The position numbers were made by a program, and so were the translations under genes. The notes beneath the pieces are model-generated. The model searched no databases. It was not told where the DNA came from and was given only the letters and a program-made list of their open reading frames with translations. Positions 1-11,120 of a DNA stretch of 64,000 nucleotides are shown piece by piece. The stretch's first letter is position 1. Every line of letters starts with the position of its first letter. The stretch comes from Isoetes taiwanensis (Eukaryota; Streptophyta; Lycopodiopsida; Isoetales; Isoetaceae), in assembly GCA_021234155.1 (NCBI GenBank), contig JAJEKV010000084.1, positions 2,731,702-2,795,701 on the forward strand, written 5' to 3'.

Positions 1-1095
1 CATTCACTTTAAAATCTTCCCAAAATGCTAAAAATGTGAGCACCTGCAAGTATCATTCCATTAAGACTACTGCTCCTGATTTCGAGAGGCATTCTTTTCC
101 AAGTACAACAGCGTCATTAATGGCTCCAACAGCAGCCAAGGAATGTGGCAATAGAAAAGTTACGTAGCATTGTTGTCCACAGCAGGTAGTCTTTTATGAC
201 CTATCTGCAACACAGCTCAACACTATAGTAAAATCTTAAAACATAGCAGCATGTAAATCCAAAGCAGCATTTTAGAAACATTTGAATGCACACAAAAAAC
301 AAACTATGAACAGAAACAAAGAAGAAGAAACAAGGAAAGAAAAAACAGAAAGCAAATGTGATTGCTTAACAAGAGCATTGAGGCCACATTTAGGATGAGG
401 TCGCTTATATCTATTCCAGTATGGACCAAACGGAGCTTATCTTACTGCTTGGATCCATTTGATGGCATCTTCTGGGAAGAGGAAGCATTGATGCTATTGT
501 CCAGTGGCTGCTGCTACAGAATTGTATCCTATGTTCAAAGTGCTCTTACATAACCCACTACCAAAGTTACAAATGGCGAAACTAAACAGTTCTTTATTGT
601 GATCTCACAAAGTGTGTGATGTTAGATTGTGTCATGCCTATTATAATGATGCAAAATTATGAAAAGCTTATTTAAATTTGATTAGAAAACTTGTGGTCAG
701 ATAATGTCTGCTCTCATAGCTCCAAGAATTCTTACTCTCAGGCGCTCCCAATGTTGCCAGTTCCCCATGTAGACACGACACATACACAAAACAATATTTA
801 TAGGTGTCTGAATTGAACAAGCAAAGCTTTTACTAATTAGTCGATCTTATGAACAAGGGAGTAATTGTCCAGTTTTACGTCTTTCTCCAGTAATAGTTGA
901 ATGCAAAGTTTAAAGGCACCTAATCCCAAGAAGCTCCTGATTTCATAGACATTCTATCTCCTGTAATATAGAATGCAAGGTTTGGAGCACCTAACCCCAA
1001 GAAGCTTTAGCTGCTCTTTCAAGAACTGGTCCTCTGTAAAGTAGCAGAGCCAACTATCAAATTTTAACTTAGCCTCAAGTTACCTTGCTATCTAC
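1..1095. other. Intergenic DNA, no recognisable gene
   Basis: AT-rich sequence in which I recognise no gene or RNA. The one internal structure is an imperfect direct repeat of about 38 bp (900-938 and 971-1008) sharing the core 'cctaa.cccaagaagct'. It could hold introns of the weak minus-strand gene candidate that follows. Confidence 0.4.
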
Positions 1096-1232
1096 CTATC
1101 TAGATAGAAACTTTCATACTCAAGCTCCCATCTCGGTGCCTTAAGGTCTCTTTTAGTACGGGTCTCAGCACCAGGGCAGCTAAGAGTCGGACTTTGTTCT
1201 ACTAAAGACTGCGTGCATCTTTTTAGTTCTTC
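1096..1232 (-). CDS. Possible internal exon, unknown protein
   Basis: On the minus strand a stretch open for about 45 codons is bounded by an acceptor (ttgcag at 1233-1238) and a donor (gatag/gtag at 1096/1095). The peptide is charged, with a KRCTQSLVEQSP segment and a LKAPRWELEYESF segment. I do not recognise the family. A second minus-strand open stretch at 1412-1594 could be an upstream exon of the same gene, whose 3' part would lie left of the window. Support is only splice-site geometry and openness, so this is weak. Confidence 0.22.
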
Positions 1233-1411
1233 CTGCAATACCATCATAAAGCAACCACATAATTCAGACATCATATCCAATTTCCAATCATCTTCTTCAA
1301 CTATAGATCAAAATCAACAATCTCTAGGAAGAAAACCCCCAACTTTTGCAAGCCACATTCTTTCAACTCTGCAAATAACTTCACGATGCACTCACGTTAT
1401 TCTTGAGATAA

Positions 1412-1594
1412 TTATTCATAAGACCCGAAACTTGCACAATGCCATGAAGAATCCGCACAACACTCTTCCAAGAAGATATCCGTAGCAGCCATAATCATCT
1501 CTGGAATTTCCAAGTATTTACGGCCGTAGATGAAATCAACGACGGAAACAAATGACCACACCATAAAAGTCTCACTGGTAAAGAACGTGGACAC
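1412..1594 (-). CDS. Possible upstream exon, unknown protein
   Basis: A 60-codon open stretch on the minus strand with a plausible protein-like composition (FTSETFMVWSFVSVVDF, then YLEIPEMIMAATDIFLEECC). It lies 180 bp upstream of the exon candidate at 1096-1232. I cannot assign a family. The start at 1594 is simply the first methionine. Chance openness is a real alternative. Confidence 0.2.
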   Translation of the reverse strand: MSTFFTSETFMVWSFVSVVDFIYGRKYLEIPEMIMAATDIFLEECCADSSWHCASFGSYE

Positions 1595-1599
1595 TCTAA

Positions 1600-3731
1600 A
1601 ATTGCTTCAAAGTGTCTACTTGCGTTTGTGCAAACGTGAATTTTTTTTTTTTGGAATTACCTACGTATATTAGAATGCTTTTTCTGGGTCCCTTTTTTTT
1701 CCGGGAATACCCGTATTTCCCCTTCGCTTCGAGCTCTGGCGCAGGAGAGGCCGTAGTTTGGAGAAGGTGGTTTAGAACCGATGGAACCAAGGGGAGAAGG
1801 AGCAGGAGGTATGAGCGGGAGGTCCACGCACCTCTGGATGTTGGTATTTCGTCACCTAGCTGCTAGATGTGGCGAGGGCGAGTGGCAGCAAAGGAACAAG
1901 TATGGTTGCAGTGTTTCTTGGTCGCCCTTGCTTGATTGCACCGATTTCTTCATGTTCCAGTTCAAAGATGTACCAGTTCTTGCCTAACTATGGTTTCTGT
2001 GTGGCTATGGCCGGATAGTTCTGTTCTTTTAGCTAATAATAGGATGCCACATTTTTATGCCGATTTAGGGATGCAAACTGAGTCCGATGCTTGCTTCAGC
2101 GATATGCAGTATGCACCATGTGGTATTGTTTGGGAAATCGCTCGCCTTAAATCTCTGTTTGTTTTCTGAGATACTTTCTTGCCTTCAAGGCATCCTATTT
2201 TGCTTTCGAGCATTTTGCTGTGGCAATTTCAAGATCAGACTATAGGGTGTGACGATTCTGCAGCCAAATGGCAAAACAATTTAGAAGGGGAAGATTCCTC
2301 CTGGATACGAGACAAACACAGGTACATTCTTGGGTTAATTCCGAAGCCAGCGAGGTTGCCTATTTAGCTTTTCTTCTTTCAAACCGCGGAGGCTCTGCTT
2401 AAATCGTTGAGTTCATTTGCCAGTTCTGTTAAAAAAAACCTGAGCAAACAGTCATACGAAAACCCCAGAGTATTTAGATGGCCTTTCCCCCGGAAGACTT
2501 TCGGTTTACAGCCCCCCTTCCCAGAAAACACCACCGGAAAATTGCAGATGAAGAAAAAACAGGAAAAAACTGGATAAAAAAGTATCGGAAATCTTCAAAA
2601 ACATGAAAAAAGTTGCCGGGAAAAGCTTTTCCGGAGGGGGGATGGCATCCTTTGATCCTAATTCGCAGTAATGGCCATGTGAAGAAAACACTCATAATCT
2701 TAGCTGCCTTCTCTCTGGCAGACTCCACCATGAAATCAACGGACTCACTTTTATGGCCATGCACAGTGATCAGCCTGCCGTCCTTCGCTCTGACGCTAAA
2801 ATCGTCTTCTGTTTATGTCTAAACCAGATGATTCTTTTGCTTGCTTTACTTCGAAGATTCAATTTAGAGTTTAACTATCTGGTACGCCGAATGTCGTGCC
2901 TCCTCCTCTCATAAATTAGGCCTTTTTTTAGTTGGGTTTTCTAAAAAACAGCCTGAGAGGCCGGATTTGCATCTCAATAGTTGCGATTGGGGATTTGCAG
3001 AAATGCTTTTTTAGATTAAGTAGTGGCCGATACAAAAGAATGAGCAATATGGATTAATTTTTTCCGATTTCGCCTCTGTTTCAAGATGTTTGAAGATCTT
3101 TCCTTTGTTTCTGTACTGGATTTTTTGCTCTATTTTCTGACGGATTCCTGAGCTGTTGCTAAATCCGACTGCTAACAGGGATTGAAAGCCTTGGCTGTTT
3201 GTCTATTTGCCTTTATTTAAAATGCAAATCTGTCTTCTAATGGTGCAGATACGCAATTTTTCCCTTGGTAATACGCTTGACTCAAACATGCAGACGACGA
3301 AAGAAAAAGCTGCAGCGGCGGTTTACATATTGTCTTGGAAGGTTGTTTAGCCCCATTGGTCCGGCTAATAGAATCCAGTAGCTTTCGGAATTTAACTTTT
3401 TATTTTCATTCGTTTGATTAAATCCGACTCTGCACTAGCCCAAGGACTTGCCGCCTCTGGTCAAATGATGATTCAAATGGGCGCAGTTGAACCTTTGCTC
3501 TGATTTTTAGATTTTGCCAATGGATCTTAAGCCAGAAAAATTGCTTGGGGTTTTAAAAAATATAGATGTATCTTTCTCCAACAGAAGATTGCTTCAAGCC
3601 TCCAATTTCGTGCCAAAAAGTCGCTGGGTTTCTTTAATGATTACTAGAAATTAGAACTAGATATATCTATCATTCTTGGAGCATTGGCTATTGCCATATA
3701 AAACAGGCTATGGACGATTGCCCTTGGGATG
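1600..3731. other. Intergenic DNA, no recognisable gene
   Basis: Mixed-composition DNA. A more GC-rich patch at about 1700-1870 and a pair of inverted ccggaaaa-type tracts at about 2485-2640 stand out, but no reading frame here resembles a protein family I know. Short open frames on both strands look like chance. Confidence 0.4.
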
Positions 3732-5389
3732 TTCACTGTGACGCTCCCTGCTAAACATACGGCGCCCGGCCGTACACTCGGCAGGAAATCCCCCGTCCAG
3801 CTCAACAACCGTACGGGCCCTTCGTCTACCCCGCACTCTGAGGTGATCCCTAGTGCGGGGAGGGAACACGAAGGTGTCTTGCGCGCCCTTCCCCTATGGG
3901 CTCCTATAACAGCGGAAGCGATAACACGTCAGAACTAGCATCAAACATATAAGTGCTACCCCGAAGGGTAGTGCCTCACACATATATCAATACAAGGATG
4001 ATAAACATAAACCATAAAACATGAGAGCTCCTACCCAGGCTCAGACTCATAAGGAGGATGACTGACCGGCTAGGCCTCAAGATAGAGCAGACCGAGTCAT
4101 GGCAATGGCGAGGGCTGGCATAGAACAATGGCTAGGGTTGACCACTCCATCCAGCCCCTCCCGTGCATACTTTGCGGATGGGCTAAATCGGGCTCGACAG
4201 ACTCTAGCCTTCCGGGATCACGCAATCCCATGGCATCACCCATCGGGACTACTCGTGTTGCATCTCCCCCGGTCCGACGCAGGCGGGAAGGGTTGCATCT
4301 CCCCTTCCCGTGGTCTAGAGGTTCCGTGGGCATGCTAGAGAATCGTGGCGCACACACGATTCGTGCCGACTTAACCCCCCAAAGCGAGAGCCAAGCCAAC
4401 ACTTGCGGCTCTCGAGAGGCGTGGACACCGTTGCTCCCCGTGAGGTGTCGGACCCATGCTCGGCCCACGCGAAGTGACCGACCATAAGCCTAGCCCGCTA
4501 TGGGATCCCCCGAAGCCCCCACTCGGCAGGGATCCTCCCTCCACATTCCCTCTAGCTCCGTTATATGGTGCTGAGTCGTATCATAGCCTCGATAGCCTGG
4601 TGGGCTCCTATGCACAGGCCGCAACTAATAGGAACTAGGGGATCTACTCTAGGAGCATACTACATATGGCCCTAGGTCTCTACCCCCCTTCCCAAAACAA
4701 GAGAAGCAAACATGATCAACCATCATCGCATAATCATCACATCATGAGAATAATCATAAGAAGAACATCTTAACCTAAGCATACAAATCTAACTAATGGT
4801 TAGGGTTCATTGATTAGGGTTCAAGATGTTGAATACGGGTTCTAGGATGGCTCTACTCTAGATACAAGATACTAGCATATCTGGGATGCTAATTCCAGAT
4901 AAGCTATCACAACTACTACCTTACATACTCTTGAAGCTCTCCCTCCGTGATCCGGTGTGCCTCCATGGTCTTCGACTCACGTGATGCTCGCTCTTGCTCC
5001 AAGAACGAAGTCTATCCCCTGCCGCTGCCGCACCGGGTCTATACCACACAAACGATGTTCGAAACGAAGTTTCGAACGAGTAGGTGAGTCTCTGGGTGCT
5101 AGGGCTGGAAAAGAGGCCTAGGGTTAGGGTTTAGGCATATATAAGTTAGGTCCACCTAGGATGCCACGTGGCACCAATCGGGTGAGTCCTGTGTGGCGGG
5201 TGCCCAATAGGTTAAGGCCACGTGGATAATGGTCTTAGCCTATGGTTGGCTAAGTTATGTGAATAACTTGGCCATGCCCCCTAGTGCCACAATCTATGGT
5301 ATACAAGGCTGTGAAGATAGACTTGTATAGTGACGGATCCAGGAATATACGTATTTATGGCGTATATTCCCCTGGACCGTCACATTCAC
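3732..5389 (+). mobile_element. Solo LTR of a gypsy-like retrotransposon with 5-bp target duplications
   Basis: The element runs from 3737 (TGTGACGCTCCCTGC) to 5384 (CTGGACCGTCACA), 1,648 bp. It is flanked by identical 5-bp target duplications TTCAC at 3732-3736 and 5385-5389. TG..CA termini inside longer inverted TGTGACG/CGTCACA ends, plus a 5-bp duplication, are the standard signature of an LTR. There is no internal retroelement DNA between two LTRs, so this is a solo LTR left by recombination. A TATA-like box (catatataag, about 5135) near the right end suggests plus-strand transcription. Open frames at 4.1-4.5 kb inside it are GC-rich chance frames. A second copy in the opposite orientation lies at 27387-29029. 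Assignment to Ty3-gypsy rests on the terminal sequence style and is inference. Confidence 0.8.
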
Positions 5390-5488
5390 TCTGAAGAACA
5401 GCTGCAGGCGATCTTGCTACCTGTAGGCCCGTGTTGTTCAAAAGGCCTATGTTTTTTTATTTTCGAGTTTGATTCCTTTTCAGATAGT

Positions 5489-5562
5489 GTGATCTGATAT
5501 TTGATGCCCCATTTCTCACTTGCTAGCGTGATCTGATATTTGATGCCCCATTTCTCACTTGG
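5489..5562. repeat. Two-copy 39-bp tandem repeat
   Basis: Two adjacent copies beginning gtgatctgatatttgatgcc, at 5489 and 5528, are nearly identical over 34-35 bp with a period of 39 bp. Probably a recent slippage duplication. Confidence 0.85.
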
Positions 5563-5946
5563 TTCTTGAATGTTGGATCAGCATCTGAAAGAGTAGCCAG
5601 AGATCACAGATGTTTTCGAAAATTCCAAGGAGTTTGATGGTGGGCTTGCTAACTGTCCCAATTTTGAGGCTCGCCCTTTTCCAGATGAACGAGGTTTCAG
5701 AATTCCGGTGGGATTAAACCCACCAAGCCGAATTATACCGACCAAGCAAGCCGATAGCATAAATTTTCCTGTAACTCTCAGGAAGCCTAAAACAGAAGAA
5801 AAAGTTTACCATTTATTTAATTTCGGAGCTCTTTGAAGATGTCTGCAAACCCATGTATTTGTGTGACAAAGTCTACGTTTTGCAAGCTTGGTAGAAAAAT
5901 TTAACGGCCCCTGGATGGAGAACTAGACTTGGTGTACGTATACAGG

Positions 5947-6031
5947 AATGTCAATTTACTTGACATTCACGAGATAAACAGGCGACGCGAGCGCTCGTTG
6001 ACATCTCGTGAATGTCAAGTAAATTGACATT
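5947..6031. repeat. Perfect 28-bp inverted repeat (hairpin)
   Basis: The arms at 5947-5974 and 6004-6031 are exact reverse complements over 28 bp, separated by 29 nt. Each arm also contains the inner palindrome TGTCAA..TTGACA. This gives a very stable hairpin or cruciform, as found in foldback elements and small MITEs. No protein is encoded. Confidence 0.88.
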
Positions 6032-6074
6032 ATTGTAACGCGGGAAGACGCTTAGATTCAATTCCTCACGCCAA

Positions 6075-6130
6075 GAATGTCGAGTAAAAGGCCTGAATGT
6101 CGGGTAAAAAATCTGAATGTCGGGTAAACG
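6075..6130. repeat. 20-bp tandem repeat, about 2.8 copies
   Basis: The motif GAATGTCGRGTAAA recurs at 6075, 6095 and 6115 with an exact 20-bp period. A related string (gaatgtcaagtaaa) lies inside the palindrome just upstream, so the two structures probably share an origin. Confidence 0.8.
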
Positions 6131-7440
6131 CGTAGAGCTAAATTTTATTAATATTCCTTATAAGAAAAGCGCCACGTGGCAAGGCGCTACTGGTGGACGC
6201 GGCGGAATTGAATCTAACTGTTTTTTACTAAACCAAGAAACCGAGCTACAGGCTGCCTTTGACATAAGAATAGGTTGAAGAAAGCATGAAAGCCAGTTTT
6301 CCAAACCACACCGCATATTTGAGTTGTTTCTTATGCACACATGTGGATTGAACAACAAATCTAAAGCCACTATACATATTAAAAGTGGGCTCGTTATAGA
6401 ATGTTTGCAAGTGTTTTGCATTTTGTGGTCGATGGTTTACACCATCATTAACCTATTCACATTTTCTTTAAGATACAGTATGATCCCACCTTGCTCAACA
6501 CTCAATGCATGCGAAATTTTCTTTCGTTCGTACATACCTCTCTAGCACAAGCATCTGCCATCCATTGACGATTCTTTCTGGAAACATGTGCATGTAGGTT
6601 TAGCGCCCTGTCTATGATGTCTTCAAGAATTTCATAAACTTAGGGAGTTTTTATGGGCAATTGCATGAATGAATATGATATAGTAAGAATGGGTTAACCA
6701 TGTAACATTAACTTTCCAAATTCAAACGGGTAACTTTAACACCACCTTAGTTAGACGCAATACCGACAAAGCCATAACGGATAACGCCTATATGTGCAGA
6801 AAATATGCATATGCTTTGTGTAAACAAATGTTGTGAAAATTTAGGAACATAAAAAAATGTGAGTTTCAAACAGCTCAACTTTCCAGTTGCATATAAAATT
6901 GCAACAAACATTATAGTCTTCCTATTTCATTATGCACAAACAAAAGTAGGTTGGCAAATTCCAAACAACAAGAAAGTATCACAATTTCAATGACATTTCA
7001 ATTGGAGCATGTTATTCATAGTATTGTTTCATATGTGCATAACCCAACAAAAGAATATGACTTTAAAAACATAAGAATTGCCAAACTTGCAATATCGACA
7101 TATCAAAACAGACATCTACTTGGTTCATCTTCCACAAGGTCAAGGACCAACATGTTTGCCCCCCTTCAAAATATCTATATTGACATGCCCTTTTACTCGG
7201 AGTCACATTTCAGTTCGACTGCCACGGGTTCATAGATACCTTAGAGACATTAATTTAATATTGAAGAGCGTAATAAGATTGCATAGCTTTTTGATATAGA
7301 TCATATGTTTGGTACAACACAAATTGCATTTAATTTTGCACAAATTTGCAACATGTCATACAAAATTCGCTCAGAGCCAATCATTCTAAAAAAAATATAT
7401 ATTAAAAACAAACATTGCGACATTGACGTATTTTGTCGGT
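6131..7440. other. Intergenic AT-rich DNA
   Basis: I see no gene, RNA or repeat that I can support. Open frames on both strands are short and compositionally unlike proteins. CACGTG (within gccacgtggc) at about 6171 is a lone G-box-like hexamer without a neighbouring gene. Confidence 0.4.
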
Positions 7441-7468
7441 GGTTGTATTTTGATTCAACTATTAGAGC

Positions 7469-9455
7469 TTGCACAAGCGAGCGCCTTATATGTCAACCAC
7501 CTGTCATGTTTAAACCACCTGAATTATCATGGCTCAAACACGACATGCGTCCGCCCCCATCCAATGGATCCATATGGGATCCATGCCTCCATCCTCCCTC
7601 CTCGCCATGGATCCCATAATAAATTCACCCACCCAGCTGCAACTTAGTTGCCCGCATATTTTGGTTGGAAGTCATGTTTGAGCCAACTCTCTTCCGCTCA
7701 TTTCATTTTGCAAGAACGGTTGCTTTGGGGTTTGGAAACGTAATGGAAGATCGATAGAACCTCGACCATTTGGGATTTATGGAGGCTGAGTCGCGTTTGC
7801 TTTGAGTAATTACTACATGAGAATAGCACAAATCGACTTGCCAAAGATTAATTTATTCATTAGAGCCAAAAAGATTCATAAACCGCCTCGTATGAATGCA
7901 CAATGTTCATAGGATTACTCAAAAATCGGGTTAGGATTTGGTAAGCTTGCAGATCTGATATATAACTACAATACAATAGGAACATTTGGGGTGGTTGATG
8001 CGGAGTCATGATTTGTTGTCAAACTCAAGTGAATGGGCAATTGGCATGGCATTTTCTCATTCAAACTCAAATGCCTGTTTGTTTTGCTCGATTTCAAAAA
8101 GATTGGATGTTCAATGCAGATTCATAATCCAAGATGCAATGATTCGTTCACCCAAAATGATATGGAGGTCGATTTGTCGAAAGCAACCGCTTGTCGCAGT
8201 AAGAATTATGATCCTGTTTTTGCTTTCTTTGGAATTTTGCATGCGAGCGATGAGTCTTGTTTCCAAAATTACCGCGGGTTGATGCGGGGATGTATTCGGA
8301 TCCGTAATTCAATCCGTTCGAGAATCCACCCAAGGGTTCGTTCACCAAAATGATCTTGAATGGACAAGAAGAAAAGCAATAGGAGATCCAAATAGAACCT
8401 CGCTACATTCTCACTACACGGTTATATCGATTTTATCGAAGGAGAGATGAAGAATGTCCATTCCCCAACAAGCTTTTACAAGAAAGTCACGTAAAACCGT
8501 GAAGCTTGGTTCTTTGAGCAAGCCAGACATGAATAGCCATCTAAATTCCACAATGTAAGCTTGAATTGAATACTTATGACACCGTTTTTTTGGCAAATGA
8601 CACCGTTTGTTTTGCTTATCCATGTTCAATGTTGTAGGTACTGGTGCAGTTACGGGCCTCAGGACCTTAGTGAGGATCAACATCCAATTGAAATGCCAAG
8701 CAAAGGAAAGGGGAAGCGCAAGATCAAATGGAGTAGAGGAGTTGATGCTGTTGATGGACAACAGCCTAATGTTTTTGATGCAAATGAACAGCAGCCAAAG
8801 CCAATTGAGAATACAAATTCAAGGAAGAGAAGCATGAATACAAATTCTCTGGCTCTGGTATGGTGTGCAGGTTGCTAAACCCTAATGCAAAACCCTGACC
8901 GGCTGGGATCCATCAATCTAAATCGATTTCCACAAAGAATAATCGATGCCACAGCTTCAACAGGGCAGATCACAACAAGTTACAGACTTTTGGCGGCTTA
9001 CAGATGTCGAAGGGTTTGAATGCAACCACAGGGAGAGAACGGAATGGAAAGAGCTGAAAAAACTTCAAAAAAATGCAAGAACTGACCTCAAATTTCTGGG
9101 CGCCCTTGAAAATCGGCCTCCATCATACACCTGCTGGCTGTTCTTCATGATTATTCAAGACCATGATTTGTTTTGGCATCGATAATGCGGGATGAATGAT
9201 GGCGCCACTGAAATTCCTCTGTTTCTAAAATTCAAACGGGGTTCTTCTTCTTCTTGGTTCAAACATGACAGTCAGAAAGTACTGTCAGAAATGTCCCACA
9301 TGACATGCATGGCATGACTAAAGTTGGCATACATGGAGACATGGATCCCATATGGATCGATTGGATGGGGATGGATGCCTGTCATGTTTGAACCAGGATA
9401 ATTCATATGGTTTAAACATGACGGTGGTTGACATATAAGGCGCTCGTTGCACAAG
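7469..9455. mobile_element. Candidate non-autonomous DNA element with about 125-bp terminal inverted repeats
   Basis: Sequence at 7469-7597 reappears as an imperfect reverse complement at 9334-9455. Shared blocks include cgagcgccttatatgtcaac, gtcatgtttaaacca and gatccatatgggatccatg. Long inverted termini around about 1.7 kb of unrelated interior suggest a MULE-like or foldback element. I cannot find a convincing 8-9 bp target duplication, so exact ends are uncertain. The interior holds an exon-like fragment at 8638-8857, which would fit gene capture. Chance or an inverted duplication of an ordinary repeat remains possible. Confidence 0.5.
8638..8857 (+). pseudogene. Exon-like fragment of an unidentified plant protein
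   Basis: A single open frame crosses from an acceptor (gttgtag ending 8637) to a donor (ctctg/gtatgg at 8857/8858). The peptide starts around RYWCSYGPQDLSED and continues with a basic SKGKGKRKIKWSRG block and a polar tail rich in Asn and Gln. The composition is that of a genuine nuclear-type exon, but I do not recognise the family with certainty. It lies inside the inverted-repeat element, with no flanking exons visible, so a captured or stranded gene fragment is the simplest reading. Confidence 0.4.
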
Positions 9456-9459
9456 GCAC

Positions 9460-10170
9460 GCTCCGCCAGCGCTAAATTCTTGTCTTGTAATAATAAAATA
9501 TAATAAAAGAATGCCTTTTCTTTTTAACGAAATTTGACACCCTATGACTTTAAAACCTAGAATTTTAATTAGACACCCAATAGAATTTTGCCATGTCACA
9601 AAATTATAGTTGCGATATATTCCACTTGACTGGAAGTTAAATTAAAAATACCCACGTGGCGTTGCTAAGCCCTTTTTTAAAGGACAGGCAATATTGGCCG
9701 GCCCAAAAAAATAATATAACTGTCCCTTCTCAGATGTTGCCATGTGGATCTTTATTTTGGCTTTTTGTTCTATTTTCCTTTCTTGGCTTTTTAATGTGTC
9801 TTACGTGGATTTTTTATAATTCACATGTGGAATCACCTTGTGAAAACCATTAATTTTTATTACGGAACTTTAATTCCACGTCCTCAAAGATGTCCATCCT
9901 AGTCGAATCTCACCCTTACTTTTATCCACTCCTTTTGGGCCTTTCGTGGATGACCTTTGGGCCTTCTTGGGTCTTGATCGCGGCTGCAGCACGCGGGAGC
10001 GTGAGTGAATAGATTCGACATAATCAGGTAACCTGTCGCATACCTCCAAAGACTCTTTGAATTTTTTGGATCAATAACAGACTTATTTGGCTTTGAAAGA
10101 CAGTCGATCCCCATGAATTCACAACATTCTTGACCTTGCCTTCCTTTTCCCAGAACAATGGCTGTAGGGT
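9460..10170. other. Intergenic DNA, no recognisable gene
   Basis: AT-rich DNA with no supported gene. The right part (10,024-10,177) is open on the minus strand as a continuation of the Trm5-like fragment, but the similarity I recognise stops near 10,178. Confidence 0.35.
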
Positions 10171-10177
10171 TTTGCAT

Positions 10178-10323
10178 ACATCTTCCCCAGGCACTCTCGC
10201 CACGTTTTTTATTCTAGGCCAATTCAGAAGATGACCTTTAGGACTAAAAACCAAAGAAGCACAGTCGACAACAGGGACTCTCAAAGCTGTAATGTCGTAA
10301 ACCCTGGTAAACGCATATTCATC
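10178..10323 (-). pseudogene. Trm5-like tRNA (guanine-37-N1) methyltransferase fragment
   Basis: On the minus strand about 49 codons resemble the N-terminal segment of plant Trm5-type tRNA methyltransferases, which methylate N1 of G37 next to the anticodon. The recognisable words are DEYAFTRVYDITALRVP, then GHLLNWPRIKNVARVPGEDV. The catalytic methyltransferase domain is absent. The frame stays open to 10,024 but the remainder does not look like the family. This is an isolated N-terminal piece next to plus-strand pieces of unrelated genes, so I call it a dispersed gene fragment. Recognition is from memory of the motif and has not been confirmed by alignment. Confidence 0.55.
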
Positions 10324-10414
10324 GAGGAAGAAATTTTTGTGCCCAATGCTGGATTTGCAGACTGGCAAGATATGCTGTGGAATTATACTTGGAGTGGAGC
10401 AAATATTACACCAT

Positions 10415-11101
10415 GGTTTTTTCCATGTAGATCCAGTGAATCTTTTTGAACACCTGCATGTGTCATGTGAAGTAGAAACGAGAAGAACCACATCCTGGTA
10501 ATATTGCTGTTGGTGATGCCAACAGTGGCCGTTTCATCTTCTATGATTTTGGTATGATGTGCAGGTAACAATTCTTTCTCTGATCCTCTTGTTGTTGGGT
10601 CAAGGATCTCTATTTCTTCTAGGTTACATGGCTGATAAACGTTGATATCATTTTCTCTGAACTGTGACTAAATTAAAAAATTCCACTCATGCACATCTGT
10701 TGCCTGCAGCATTAGTCCAAACATCAGGGATGGACTTGTTGAAGCTTTTTACGGAGTTTATGAAAAGGACCCTGATAAGGTTGGTATATGAACAAGAGTG
10801 TCAATAGATATTACTTAAGCTGCTAATGATTAAATTACAATTCAAGGTATTTGAAGAGGGAGAAAAGGAGCAGAACAAGAAATTGCATCTTGTAGCAATA
10901 GGTATGGCACCATAAACCATGGCACTTGGTTTTAATGATTCGTTTGTTGAGTTATTGTCGTTCGGTCTTTTTCTGGTAAGATATATTACTCTTAATCCAA
11001 ATAATCTGAAAAAAGCTATGTTGGACCCTTTATTTATCTTGCCATCATGTTATAGGCAAAGCAGTTGACCCTCTTTTTGACATATCTGAGATTGCAAGAC
11101 C
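10415..11101 (+). pseudogene. ABC1K (UbiB/ADCK-like) atypical kinase fragment, internally deleted
   Basis: Four splice-compatible exon pieces match the catalytic core of plant ABC1K kinases, which act in plastids and mitochondria on prenyl-lipid and quinone metabolism. The pieces are 10415-10435 (FFHVDP, a diverged duplicate of the FFHADP motif), 10485-10564 (EPHPGNIAV through FIFYDFGMMC), 10710-10779 (SISPNIRDGLVEAFYGVYEK) and 10847-10901 plus 11056-11101 (EKEQNKKL, then GKAVDPLFDISEIARP). Introns at 10565, 10780, 10902 and 11102 begin with GT and the reading phase is kept across joins (MMC-S-IS; AI-G-KAV). The loop Asp of DPHPGN reads as Glu, and about 45 residues before GKAVDP are missing. 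No N-terminus or C-terminus is visible, so this is a broken copy. Confidence 0.75.
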
Positions 11102-11120
11102 GTAAGTTTACAAGTTGTAG

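Noticed and set aside
4097-4487. Overlapping open frames of up to 123 codons inside the first solo LTR
   Set aside because: They overlap on both strands in GC-rich LTR sequence, resemble no protein, and the element is defined by its termini and target duplications.
9899-10177. Extension of the Trm5-like fragment to a full gene
   Set aside because: The frame stays open but no methyltransferase motifs follow, so only the N-terminal segment is supported.
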